DNA of 13,304 nt, taken from Rikenella microfusus. GTDB lineage: Bacteria; Bacteroidota; Bacteroidia; Bacteroidales; SZUA-534. The DNA is taken from NCBI GenBank assembly GCA_020719105.1, contig DYQV01000027.1, forward strand, positions 1,475-14,778. Reading direction: 5' to 3'. The position numbers and the translations under genes are program-made. This document shows positions 1 through 7,630 of the stretch, piece after piece; positions within the stretch are counted from its first letter, which is position 1; each line of letters opens with the position of its first letter. The notes beneath the pieces are model-generated. The model searched no databases and was not told where the DNA came from. It saw nothing but the letters and a program-made list of their open reading frames with translations.

Positions 1-3000
1 CATACTTTCTTATATTTTAATAAGTCGCCTTGCAGGTTGTAGATTTCGAAATATACCAGATAAATTCCCATTGGGGTTTTTGTTTTATCATCGGTCAACC
101 CATCCCATGTCAGGATTCCTTGGGTGCTCAGCAATTCATTTTGTGTCAGGGTTCGCACTTTTCTTCCCTTATCGTCAAAAATAGAAATGGTAGCCACATA
201 ACCCGGTTCATTGAATTGGTAATGAATATTCAGTAAATCATTGTACCCATCGTTATCAGGCGAAAAAGCTTCCGGTTCCAACTGAACTTCTGATTCGGAT
301 GGGTTTAATTCTGCAAACATGGAATTTTGGTACCCAGGTGTAGCCCACCCAGAAGGCTCCGATGCAGAATGCCAGTTTGACTTTTCGTTCGTGGGGCGGT
401 CAAAATGAACCCGCTCCAAACTCACTCCTTCAGTAGTTTGTAACAATGGAAATTGCATATCATCGGTATAATGGAATTCATCGATTACTATTCCCGATGT
501 ATCCAAAAGCACCACTGTACCGGCATCATCGGCAAACGATGGCAGGGTTTGCATATCGTAAAAAGCCTGTTCATTACTTAAAAAGTAAGTATTCTGAATT
601 GCCTGCCCGTTGGTTGTCAGAACTACATATTCACTTGGGAAAACAATGGTACCAAAAGGTGAAACCGGATATAAACCCTTTAAATTCCCATCATCATCGC
701 GCGATGCCAACAGGAACTGGTTCAAATTTGCCGGAAAAGCGCTGCGGTTATAAAGTTCCACAAAGTCAGCCGCTGTTGGCCCGGGATTGTAAAGCAATTC
801 ATTAATTACCACTCCATTTGTTGGTGCTTTGCTTGCCAACGCAAATTTAGCTTCACTTGTTCGCAACTGGTTGCCTGCCAAATCATTCACGCTTTCATCG
901 GCTTTTAAATAATAGGTTACCCCATTTTGCAACGGACTATTTAAAAACAAATCGAGATACCAAAGGTTCGGCGGATATGAAACCATTTGTTTCATGATTT
1001 CAGGCTGGTTTATTATTTGAAAATCAGTATAATTAATTGATTCATAATCCATAGGCTCCGAAAACTCGATGCGCACTACCCTATCGTTCATTGGATAAGC
1101 TCTCATCAAATTTGGGGCTGTAACATCCGGGTTCACTCTATAAACCGAGTTTTGCCGGCCGGGTGTCCCACCTTTTTCTGAAAAGGTTTCGTTCCAATTG
1201 CTTTGGGTTTCATCGGCATTGTTGGGGTCAATGCGTTCCAGACTGAACCCTCCATTGCCTTTAAAATCATCGAAAAACCAAGATGATGACCAACCGGTAC
1301 TGCACATAAAACGCTCACCGCCTTGGTACAACGTAGCATTTCCCGTACCCGAGAGTGATGGAAGGTTCTCAACTTCTAATACATTTCCATAATCGGTGAA
1401 AAGACTGCCATTCACTTTGCTGGTGAGTATCAGATAACTTTTAGGCGGAAACAACCCATACGGCAATTCCCTTACCGAACTTCCAATTTTTAAGGTCCAC
1501 TGATATAGGTGGATGCTGTGCTCGGAGGAATTGTACAATTCCAAATATTCCGCTTCGGGCAAACCGACTGATGGCGTTGGAGTAGCCATTATTTCGTTGA
1601 TTACCACTTGGTACAATTCAGGTGTAAACTGTTCAAATTCAATGGTGGTATCGGTAATAGAGTTTCCGCAATAATCGACTACATTTTTTACTTGCAACTG
1701 CTGCAGTTGACCTGATTCCATGATTCCTGTAAAAATAAGCAATACACGGGCATCGTTTATACTGTCGGTTTGAACCGACTGTGGAATTCCCAAAGAATTA
1801 ACTTGATAATTGTTCCGATCCAATTTACTATCGAATTCCGGGGTTTCAGAGAACTCCAACCAAACCTGTTGCCCCGAAATGGGAATTACATCTTTTATGG
1901 ATGGCGCCAGGGCATCCAAATTGGGCGCATCAACCGAATTTACCTTCCCGGGCGTTCCGCCATTCCCACTCTCCGAGGCTTTCCAATTATACAAGGGCCC
2001 GCAGGTTCTTTCCCTATCAATAATTTCCAGCGACCAGCCTCCATTATCTTTCTCCGAATCCTGAAACCAAGTGTTGGAATAATACAATTCACAAATTTTC
2101 TGATCCATGGTGTCCAACAATTGAAGGGCTCCATATTCATTAGGCAAGGAGGAAAAACCCGGTATTCCCAATGTGTTCCCAAATGATTGCAGTTCCAAGG
2201 CTGCATTTTCAGCGCATAAAACCAAATAGTTTTTGGGTCTGATTTGATAACGTGGCAATGGCTTCGACTTGCCACCCATCATCAGTTTCCAGTTCTCCAA
2301 TTCAATGGTTTTTCCGCTGCGATTATACAATTCAATATATTCCCGTTCCGGTAGCCCTTCCGAAGGCGTTTCGTCAATCATCACTTCGGTAAACACCAAA
2401 TCGTTGGGGGAAATGGAATTGAAAACAAAAGAAAGCAGCGTGTCCTTCATAGGGTTGCCGCATAAATCATTCAACCCGGTTATTTTGAAAGTGTAACTCT
2501 TACCCGGAATAAAAGGTTTTGCCGAAAATAATTCCACTGCAGGTATATCGGGGGTTACGCCAGTTACCGGCAAGTAAGTGCCATGTAAAACATAATGAAT
2601 CGAATCCGATAATTGTGAATTTATAATCGGTTCCGAAAACTCCACATAGATTCGTTGGGTATCCACTATGTTCCAAAAGGTTACTTTTGGTTTTACAGCA
2701 TCCAAATTTGGTGCATAAACCGCATTAGGCATTCCGGGGGTTCCTCCCCTATTATCAGAACTAGCTATCCAATTAAAACTGCCACTGCATAAATTATCCG
2801 GATCAATCCGTTCCAGCGACCAACCGCCATCCTCTTTATCTGGAGTGCCATACCAGCTTTTCCTGTAATCAACTTCCGATATCAATTGCCCCGATGAATC
2901 CTGCAATTGCAGCAGTTTTCCTGTAGTGGTCAATGCAGTGCTGCTTAAAATATCCATCACATCACCAAAAGGCATTAACTCTTCGCCTATACCGGAAGGG

Positions 3001-6000
3001 CAAAGCAACAGATAATCCCCGCTTTTTAATTGGAACGGTTTTAGGGTTCTGAAATATTCTCCATAAAAGAGCTTCCAATCCTGCAAATCGATAGTAAATG
3101 TACTCCGATTATACAATTCAAGATAAGATACCAAGGGCAATTCAACCGGCGGATTGGGGTCGGCCATAATCTCATTAATAATGATGTCGTTGGGTTGCGG
3201 CAAGTAATACAGGAATTCCAAAACGGTATCGGATGAAACATTTCCACAAGGATCGGAAAGGTTTTTAACTGTTAATTGATAGGTTTTGGGCGATTCAAAA
3301 TTCTGATGAAAATATAATTCCAAAACATTTCCTGACACACCATCAAATTGAACGGAATCAGGATTCCCAATGGAATCTAAATAAAAGTTCAATAATTCAG
3401 TATAGGATTTCTCAACTATTGGTTCGCTTAAAATGAGTGTTAGTGTATTTGCTGAACCTATTTGAAACGAACTTATAAAAGGAGAAAGCAGGTCAGGATT
3501 AAAGGCCGCAACCGAGTTTGCTTTTCCGGGTGTTCCCCCTTCCGGAGCCATGGAAACAGTCCAGTTGCCCGATGAACCACAATAATTCTTAGGGTCGATG
3601 CGTTCCAGCGACCAACCTCCATCGGTTTTGTTTTCATCGGTAATCCAAAAGGGACTATAAAATAAGCTATCAATTAAGGTTCCATCATGGGAAGTCAACT
3701 TTAAGGATTTACCGGCATTGGTTAAATCGGTGGTAGAGATGCCACTCAAAGACTTTCCAAAAACCTGAAACTGAAGCACCGCAGCAGAGCTGGTTACTAT
3801 CAAATATTCCCCCTTTTCGATGATGGAATCGGGAAAAGTTTTAATCACCCCATTGATATCCAGTTGCCATCCACCCAAGTAAAATGGATTTTCGCCCTGG
3901 TTGTACAACTCCAAAAAATCGTATTCAGGCAAATCAACAGCGGGTGTTGGGTCGAACAAAATTTCGTTGAATACCACATCACCGGAAATGGCCGGAATCC
4001 GGAAGGAAAAACCTTTTGATTGCAGTCCCATGGCACTTCCCTCTTCATCAGTTAACCCGTTAACATGTGCTTGGTAGTCGGCAGTTTTAAGCTGATTTAC
4101 ATACAGAAATACTTGTTGATGGTTGGCCGGATTCAATACGGTAGAATCAATGGAAATGCCGGAATCGGATAATGAACTGATATTAAAATTGGAAGTGTTC
4201 CCGGCAGCAGCATCAGTTATATTTTCAGAAAATGTCAACACTACGGTTTTGGAATTGATTCCTTGTGCCTTTAAAAAAACAGGAGGAGAATTTAACTGAA
4301 AAAAATTGAATCCATCGGCCCAAAGCAATCCCGCACGGGTACTGCTGTATTGGAATACCAGTCCGTGATAGAGCAAACTATCCGTCAAAACATCTTCCAC
4401 ATTTGGGGAATAAGCCATTTGTGTAAATTGATTTCCTGTCTGCCAGCCTAATTGCCAAAAACCGGAAACATCACGAACCACTTCAATAGCGACTGTATCG
4501 GTAGCATCCCAATCAAGACCCGATTTAATAAGCAAATGCCTGGTCCCATCTTCCATCACTTTCCAAAGCGACAAGGAATCGGTGCTTCCGCTAAGGTTAA
4601 CGCCCACGGCATATCCGTGAATATTGGGGGTCAATAAATTGGAATCGGAAGCCATTACATAATACCAAAACCGGTTGGATGATGTGGGATCGAAATTTCC
4701 ATTCTGAAGCACCATTCGCCAGACCATCCGGCCGTTGTCAAGTCCTGGGCTATTAAAACCGGAATTGACGTAACTGTAACCTTCAACCCCATTTATATTA
4801 TGCTTTAAAGAGTAATTTCCCTCCAACGGATATTCATCAGAGACCTTCCAGTCAGAATTGTGAAACCATTGGTTCAAATTGTTCTGTTCAAAATTATCTG
4901 AGAAAAATGGATGTCCAACAAAAATCGGTTTGGATGAGAAGGTTCCTAAACTTTCGGAAAGAATTGAAAAAACTACGGTGTCGGCACCTGAAAAATACAA
5001 CTTATTAAAAGTAAATGCACCCTTTTCTAAATTACCATTGAGTCCCAAATCAGAGGTTAAAATGCCTTCATCAGTTTGTGCAGAAAGAATTATTGAACTA
5101 ACATCATCCAAATCACGGTTCCCATTGACATCGGTTATTTCAACTTCAACAAAAAAAATGGAGTCGGTATAAAGCAAGTCATCCGAAACCCGCACTTGAG
5201 CTTGGCTTCCGATAACTTCAATTTTCAATTGGTTTAAACCAGTAGAAGCTTTTCCAAAATGAATCTGTGAGCCTTGAAAGGCGCAAAATATCAAGGTAGA
5301 ATCGACATAAAACCCAAGAAGACGATTATCGGCTGATGGCAGTTCTTTTTTAATCGAAACCCACAATTCACAGTTCACTTTGTTTTCAAGGCCTTCGTCC
5401 ACATATAAAAAACCAGAGGTATTAAAACGGATGGCATCTTTTTCAACGGTTCCCAATATCCCATCGGGAAATTGAGTTCCTTTCAATACAACTTGATCAT
5501 ACACTTTGGTCCAATCAGATAATTGATTGAATGCATTGGCAACCAACCGGATGCTATCAATGATTGTTGGCACCCCATCGCCCGAAGCGGAATCGGTGAA
5601 AACCAATTCCATCAATTTAATTGGATTTGAAATGGTATTAAGTGAGGATATGGTAGCTGGTATTGGAAAATTACCCAATGATACCGAAGAAGTTGAATCC
5701 TTGGCCGGTATGGCTTCTAAAATACCATCCACAATCAAATTATCAATTTTCAGTAACCCTGAACCCGATGTAACCCTAGACCCGTTGTTCCAACCGCAGA
5801 TTTTTACGGTTACAGTTGCAAGCCCTGTAAAACCAGTAACTGGCTGATTTATCTGTGCAATAGCAATTGGTGCTGTATCAGTAAACACTATGCTGTCGTT
5901 AATTAGAATGCTTAAATCGGATGGACCGGCACTGCTTACCAATGCCTCAATGGAAATAGAATTCAAAGTAATTAAATACCCGGTTTGTGCAGTAAGGGTA

Positions 6001-6263
6001 ATGTAAAAATTCTTTGCCGAACTTAGAGTGGTTGCCGTCCATCCGCCAGAGCCTTCAATATAGGGTAAATCGGGAAATGCTGAAGTGGTTTTGTTGGTAC
6101 TTATGGTTCCTGATGAAAGAGCTATGGAAGATGCCAAGCAATGATCTGAAATAAATGATGCATTTAAGTATGGGCTGGTATTAAAATCATAAGAAACCAA
6201 CTGCGAAAACGACAATTTGAAAGCAATTAAGCCAAATATCAATAAAAGTGTAATTTTTTTCAT
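1..6263 (-). CDS. Giant secreted lamin-tail-domain repeat protein with T9SS-type C-terminal domain (3' end cut by window edge)
   Basis: The frame is open from an ATG at 6263 to the left edge, about 2087 residues. Residues 1-20 are a signal peptide (MKKITLLLIFGLIAFKLSFS, cut before Gln21). Residues 25-182 are beta-rich, ending in a KIDNLIVDGIL motif. Residues 185-330 contain DSASGDGVPTIIDSI. Residues 369-440 look Ig-like (ITDVNGNRDLDD). Residues 450-640 resemble a concanavalin-A-like sandwich, and 650-755 an SbsA/Big_5-type Ig domain. Five lamin-tail domains follow, with NE[ILV] motifs at residues 766, 1030, 1292 (TEV), 1556 and 1821. Each has an LELYN-type motif, and four have SLE-(R/I)-ID and GGTPG. 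Ig-like domains separate them. Residues 1997-2087 form a FlgD-like/CHU_C-like domain (FSPDNDGYND, WDG, GIY, KYKKV), as in T9SS cargo, so probably fewer than 20 residues are missing. I see no catalytic domain. A surface or matrix-binding role is inference. Confidence 0.9.
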   Translation of the reverse strand, partial: MKKITLLLIFGLIAFKLSFSQLVSYDFNTSPYLNASFISDHCLASSIALSSGTISTNKTTSAFPDLPYIEGSGGWTATTLSSAKNFYITLTAQTGYLITLNSISIEALVSSAGPSDLSILINDSIVFTDTAPIAIAQINQPVTGFTGLATVTVKICGWNNGSRVTSGSGLLKIDNLIVDGILEAIPAKDSTSSVSLGNFPIPATISSLNTISNPIKLMELVFTDSASGDGVPTIIDSIRLVANAFNQLSDWTKVYDQVVLKGTQFPDGILGTVEKDAIRFNTSGFLYVDEGLENKVNCELWVSIKKELPSADNRLLGFYVDSTLIFCAFQGSQIHFGKASTGLNQLKIEVIGSQAQVRVSDDLLYTDSIFFVEVEITDVNGNRDLDDVSSIILSAQTDEGILTSDLGLNGNLEKGAFTFNKLYFSGADTVVFSILSESLGTFSSKPIFVGHPFFSDNFEQNNLNQWFHNSDWKVSDEYPLEGNYSLKHNINGVEGYSYVNSGFNSPGLDNGRMVWRMVLQNGNFDPTSSNRFWYYVMASDSNLLTPNIHGYAVGVNLSGSTDSLSLWKVMEDGTRHLLIKSGLDWDATDTVAIEVVRDVSGFWQLGWQTGNQFTQMAYSPNVEDVLTDSLLYHGLVFQYSSTRAGLLWADGFNFFQLNSPPVFLKAQGINSKTVVLTFSENITDAAAGNTSNFNISSLSDSGISIDSTVLNPANHQQVFLYVNQLKTADYQAHVNGLTDEEGSAMGLQSKGFSFRIPAISGDVVFNEILFDPTPAVDLPEYDFLELYNQGENPFYLGGWQLDINGVIKTFPDSIIEKGEYLIVTSSAAVLQFQVFGKSLSGISTTDLTNAGKSLKLTSHDGTLIDSLFYSPFWITDENKTDGGWSLERIDPKNYCGSSGNWTVSMAPEGGTPGKANSVAAFNPDLLSPFISSFQIGSANTLTLILSEPIVEKSYTELLNFYLDSIGNPDSVQFDGVSGNVLELYFHQNFESPKTYQLTVKNLSDPCGNVSSDTVLEFLYYLPQPNDIIINEIMADPNPPVELPLVSYLELYNRSTFTIDLQDWKLFYGEYFRTLKPFQLKSGDYLLLCPSGIGEELMPFGDVMDILSSTALTTTGKLLQLQDSSGQLISEVDYRKSWYGTPDKEDGGWSLERIDPDNLCSGSFNWIASSDNRGGTPGMPNAVYAPNLDAVKPKVTFWNIVDTQRIYVEFSEPIINSQLSDSIHYVLHGTYLPVTGVTPDIPAVELFSAKPFIPGKSYTFKITGLNDLCGNPMKDTLLSFVFNSISPNDLVFTEVMIDETPSEGLPEREYIELYNRSGKTIELENWKLMMGGKSKPLPRYQIRPKNYLVLCAENAALELQSFGNTLGIPGFSSLPNEYGALQLLDTMDQKICELYYSNTWFQDSEKDNGGWSLEIIDRERTCGPLYNWKASESGNGGTPGKVNSVDAPNLDALAPSIKDVIPISGQQVWLEFSETPEFDSKLDRNNYQVNSLGIPQSVQTDSINDARVLLIFTGIMESGQLQQLQVKNVVDYCGNSITDTTIEFEQFTPELYQVVINEIMATPTPSVGLPEAEYLELYNSSEHSIHLYQWTLKIGSSVRELPYGLFPPKSYLILTSKVNGSLFTDYGNVLEVENLPSLSGTGNATLYQGGERFMCSTGWSSSWFFDDFKGNGGFSLERIDPNNADETQSNWNETFSEKGGTPGRQNSVYRVNPDVTAPNLMRAYPMNDRVVRIEFSEPMDYESINYTDFQIINQPEIMKQMVSYPPNLWYLDLFLNSPLQNGVTYYLKADESVNDLAGNQLRTSEAKFALASKAPTNGVVINELLYNPGPTAADFVELYNRSAFPANLNQFLLASRDDDGNLKGLYPVSPFGTIVFPSEYVVLTTNGQAIQNTYFLSNEQAFYDMQTLPSFADDAGTVVLLDTSGIVIDEFHYTDDMQFPLLQTTEGVSLERVHFDRPTNEKSNWHSASEPSGWATPGYQNSMFAELNPSESEVQLEPEAFSPDNDGYNDLLNIHYQFNEPGYVATISIFDDKGRKVRTLTQNELLSTQGILTWDGLTDDKTKTPMGIYLVYFEIYNLQGDLLKYKKV
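339..3977 (-). repeat. Five lamin-tail domain repeats alternating with Ig-like domains (protein-level tandem array)
   Basis: This is the repeat array inside the large secreted protein, residues about 763-1975. Each unit starts with VVxNEI-like residues, then a short proline-containing loop, LELYN-like residues, a GGWSLERIDP-like strand and GGTPGxxNSV. After units 1 to 4 comes an Ig-like domain ending in D-x-C/A-G-N. Unit starts lie near positions 3968, 3176, 2390, 1598 and 803, spacings of 262-265 codons. The units differ widely at DNA level, so the duplications are old. Unit 5 is the most diverged: it has SLERVHFDR in place of SLERIDP and SGWATPG in place of GGTPG, and it is followed directly by the C-terminal domain. 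Lamin-tail domains are Ig-fold modules found in many bacterial secreted proteins; their ligands are mostly unknown. Confidence 0.88.
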
Positions 6264-6502
6264 TTTCAATATGAAATTGTTATGGAAAGCTACTATTTTT
6301 GGAAAGTTATTAAAAATCATCGAAACATAATACAATAGATCAACAGATTATGAGAATTGAGAAGTAAGACAAAAATCAACAAATTGAATTATAGCTTGTT
6401 AAAAACAATAAATAAATTTTGTCTTAACTATTATTATTCCATAGAAACAATGAAACAAGTGACTTTTGGTAATAAATACTAAAAAAATTTAAACGAAACA
6501 TT
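6264..6502. promoter_or_regulatory. Divergent intergenic region between the lamin-tail gene and asd
   Basis: This 239-bp AT-rich spacer must hold promoters for both divergent genes, but neither is clear. On the minus strand, positions 6329-6322 read TATGTTTC, one base off TAnnTTTG, about 60 bp before the lamin-tail start, with no well-spaced -33 box. On the plus strand, 6294-6301 reads TATTTTTG, a full match but about 200 bp before asd and without a good -33 box. Positions 6414-6421 read AAATTTTG (one mismatch), with TTG at 6396-6398. No strong Shine-Dalgarno sequence precedes either ATG, and I see no terminator or small gene here. Confidence 0.35.
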
Positions 6503-7507
6503 ATGAAAATTGCCATTGTTGGCGTCAGCGGAGCGGTTGGCCAGGAATTTTTAAACATTTTAAATGAAAGGAATCTACCTTTTAATGAGTTGGTGCTGTT
6601 TGGTTCAGCGCGTAGTGCAGGACAAGTTTATGATTTTAAGGGTAAAAAACTAACCGTAAAGGAATTGAAACACAACGATGATTTCAAAGATATTGATATT
6701 GCATTGGTCTCAGCCGGGGGAAGCACTTCTGTAGAATTTGCAACCACTATAACTAAGCACGGAGCCATTATGATTGATAACTCCAGCGCTTTTCGTATGG
6801 ATTCCGATGTTCCATTAGTAGTGCCCGAAGTGAATGCAGCCGATTCGTTAAACCATCCCCGTAATATAATAGCAAACCCCAACTGCACTACCATTCAAAT
6901 GGTGGTGGCCTTAAAAGCATTAGAGAACCTTTCACACATTAAACGGGTACATGTATCATCGTACCAATCGGCCAGTGGCGCAGGTGCCATGGGAATGGCC
7001 GAACTGGAAGAGCAGGTTACCGAATTTGTGGAAGGAAAAGACCTTACCGTTAATAAATTTGCCTATCAGCTGTTATTCAATGTTATCCCTCATATTGATG
7101 TTTTCACCGACAACGGTTATACCAAAGAGGAGATGAAAATGTACAACGAAACCCGCAAAATAATGCATTCCGATATACAGGTAAGCTCTACCTGTGTACG
7201 GGTTCCGGTAATGCGTGCCCATTCGGAGTCGGTTTGGGCCGAAACAGAGAAACCGGTTTCGCCCGAAGCATTCCGTGCAGAGTGCAAAAAAATGCAGGGA
7301 ATTACGGTAATTGATAACCCGGCAAGCAAAGAATACCCAATGCCGCTGGATGTGGCCGGCAAAGATGATGTTTACGTGGGGCGCATCCGCAAAGATTTGA
7401 CCAACCCTAACGGAATAACGTTCTGGTGTGTAAGCGACCAAATACGCAAAGGAGCCGCATTGAATGCTGTGCAGATAGCCGAATATTTGATTGCAAATAA
7501 GAAATAA
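6503..7507 (+). CDS. asd: Aspartate-semialdehyde dehydrogenase
   Basis: This 334-residue cytoplasmic enzyme makes L-aspartate 4-semialdehyde from aspartyl-4-phosphate with NADPH, the branch point to lysine/diaminopimelate, threonine and methionine. The N-terminal Rossmann loop is GVSGAVG (residues 7-13). SSAFRM (94-99) holds the phosphate-binding Arg98. The catalytic cysteine is Cys128 in NPNCTT, and the acid/base histidine is His240 in RAHSES. SYQSASGAG (153-161) and EYPMPLDVAG (277-286) are also typical of the family. Length is normal and nothing is missing. The ATG at 6503 puts the Rossmann fold right at the N-terminus, as expected. It is followed by a strong terminator and no other amino-acid biosynthesis gene is nearby, so it is probably transcribed alone. 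Confidence 0.97.
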   Translation: MKIAIVGVSGAVGQEFLNILNERNLPFNELVLFGSARSAGQVYDFKGKKLTVKELKHNDDFKDIDIALVSAGGSTSVEFATTITKHGAIMIDNSSAFRMDSDVPLVVPEVNAADSLNHPRNIIANPNCTTIQMVVALKALENLSHIKRVHVSSYQSASGAGAMGMAELEEQVTEFVEGKDLTVNKFAYQLLFNVIPHIDVFTDNGYTKEEMKMYNETRKIMHSDIQVSSTCVRVPVMRAHSESVWAETEKPVSPEAFRAECKKMQGITVIDNPASKEYPMPLDVAGKDDVYVGRIRKDLTNPNGITFWCVSDQIRKGAALNAVQIAEYLIANKK

Positions 7508-7531
7508 AAGTATTATCCCATTCAATGATAG

Positions 7532-7565
7532 CGCAAAGGAATATTGGTTTCTTTGCGTTTTTTTT
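7532..7565 (+). terminator. Rho-independent terminator of asd
   Basis: A 10-bp stem, CGCAAAGGAA (7532-7541) with TTTCTTTGCG (7548-7557) including one G-T wobble pair, encloses a 6-base loop. Eight T residues follow at once (7558-7565). It begins 25 bases after the asd stop codon and separates asd from the hexosaminidase gene. Confidence 0.9.
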
Positions 7566-7571
7566 GCTCCC

Positions 7572-7605
7572 TTTGAAAAGAATCCATATAATTTCAATAA
7601 GTTTG
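7572..7605 (+). promoter_or_regulatory. Bacteroidota-type promoter of the hexosaminidase gene
   Basis: A -33-like TTTG at 7572-7575 and a perfect TAnnTTTG box (TAAGTTTG, 7598-7605) are separated by 22 bases. This is the known -33/-7 layout for the primary sigma factor of Bacteroidetes. Transcription should begin near 7608, directly after the asd terminator. That leaves about 23 bases of leader before the ATG at 7631, but only about 8 before the in-frame ATG at 7616, so it favours the later start. Confidence 0.6.
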
Positions 7606-7630
7606 GTACACAAAAATGAAATTCTACTAT

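Noticed and set aside
446..2496. Plus-strand open frames of 75-138 codons at 446-805, 1770-2186 and 2269-2496
   Set aside because: They lie opposite the continuous minus-strand lamin-tail frame, have low-complexity or family-less translations and no signals of their own.
4879..5847. Plus-strand open frames at 4879-5172 and 5527-5847
   Set aside because: They are antisense to the beta-rich N-terminal part of the large secreted protein, whose translation reads as recognisable domains.
6294..6301. Perfect TAnnTTTG match (TATTTTTG) as the asd promoter
   Set aside because: It lacks a properly spaced -33 element and would give a leader of about 195 bases, so I did not call it as a promoter on its own.
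7073..7597. A 174-codon minus-strand frame opposite the end of asd
   Set aside because: It overlaps the conserved asd active-site region and the asd terminator, and its translation resembles no family.
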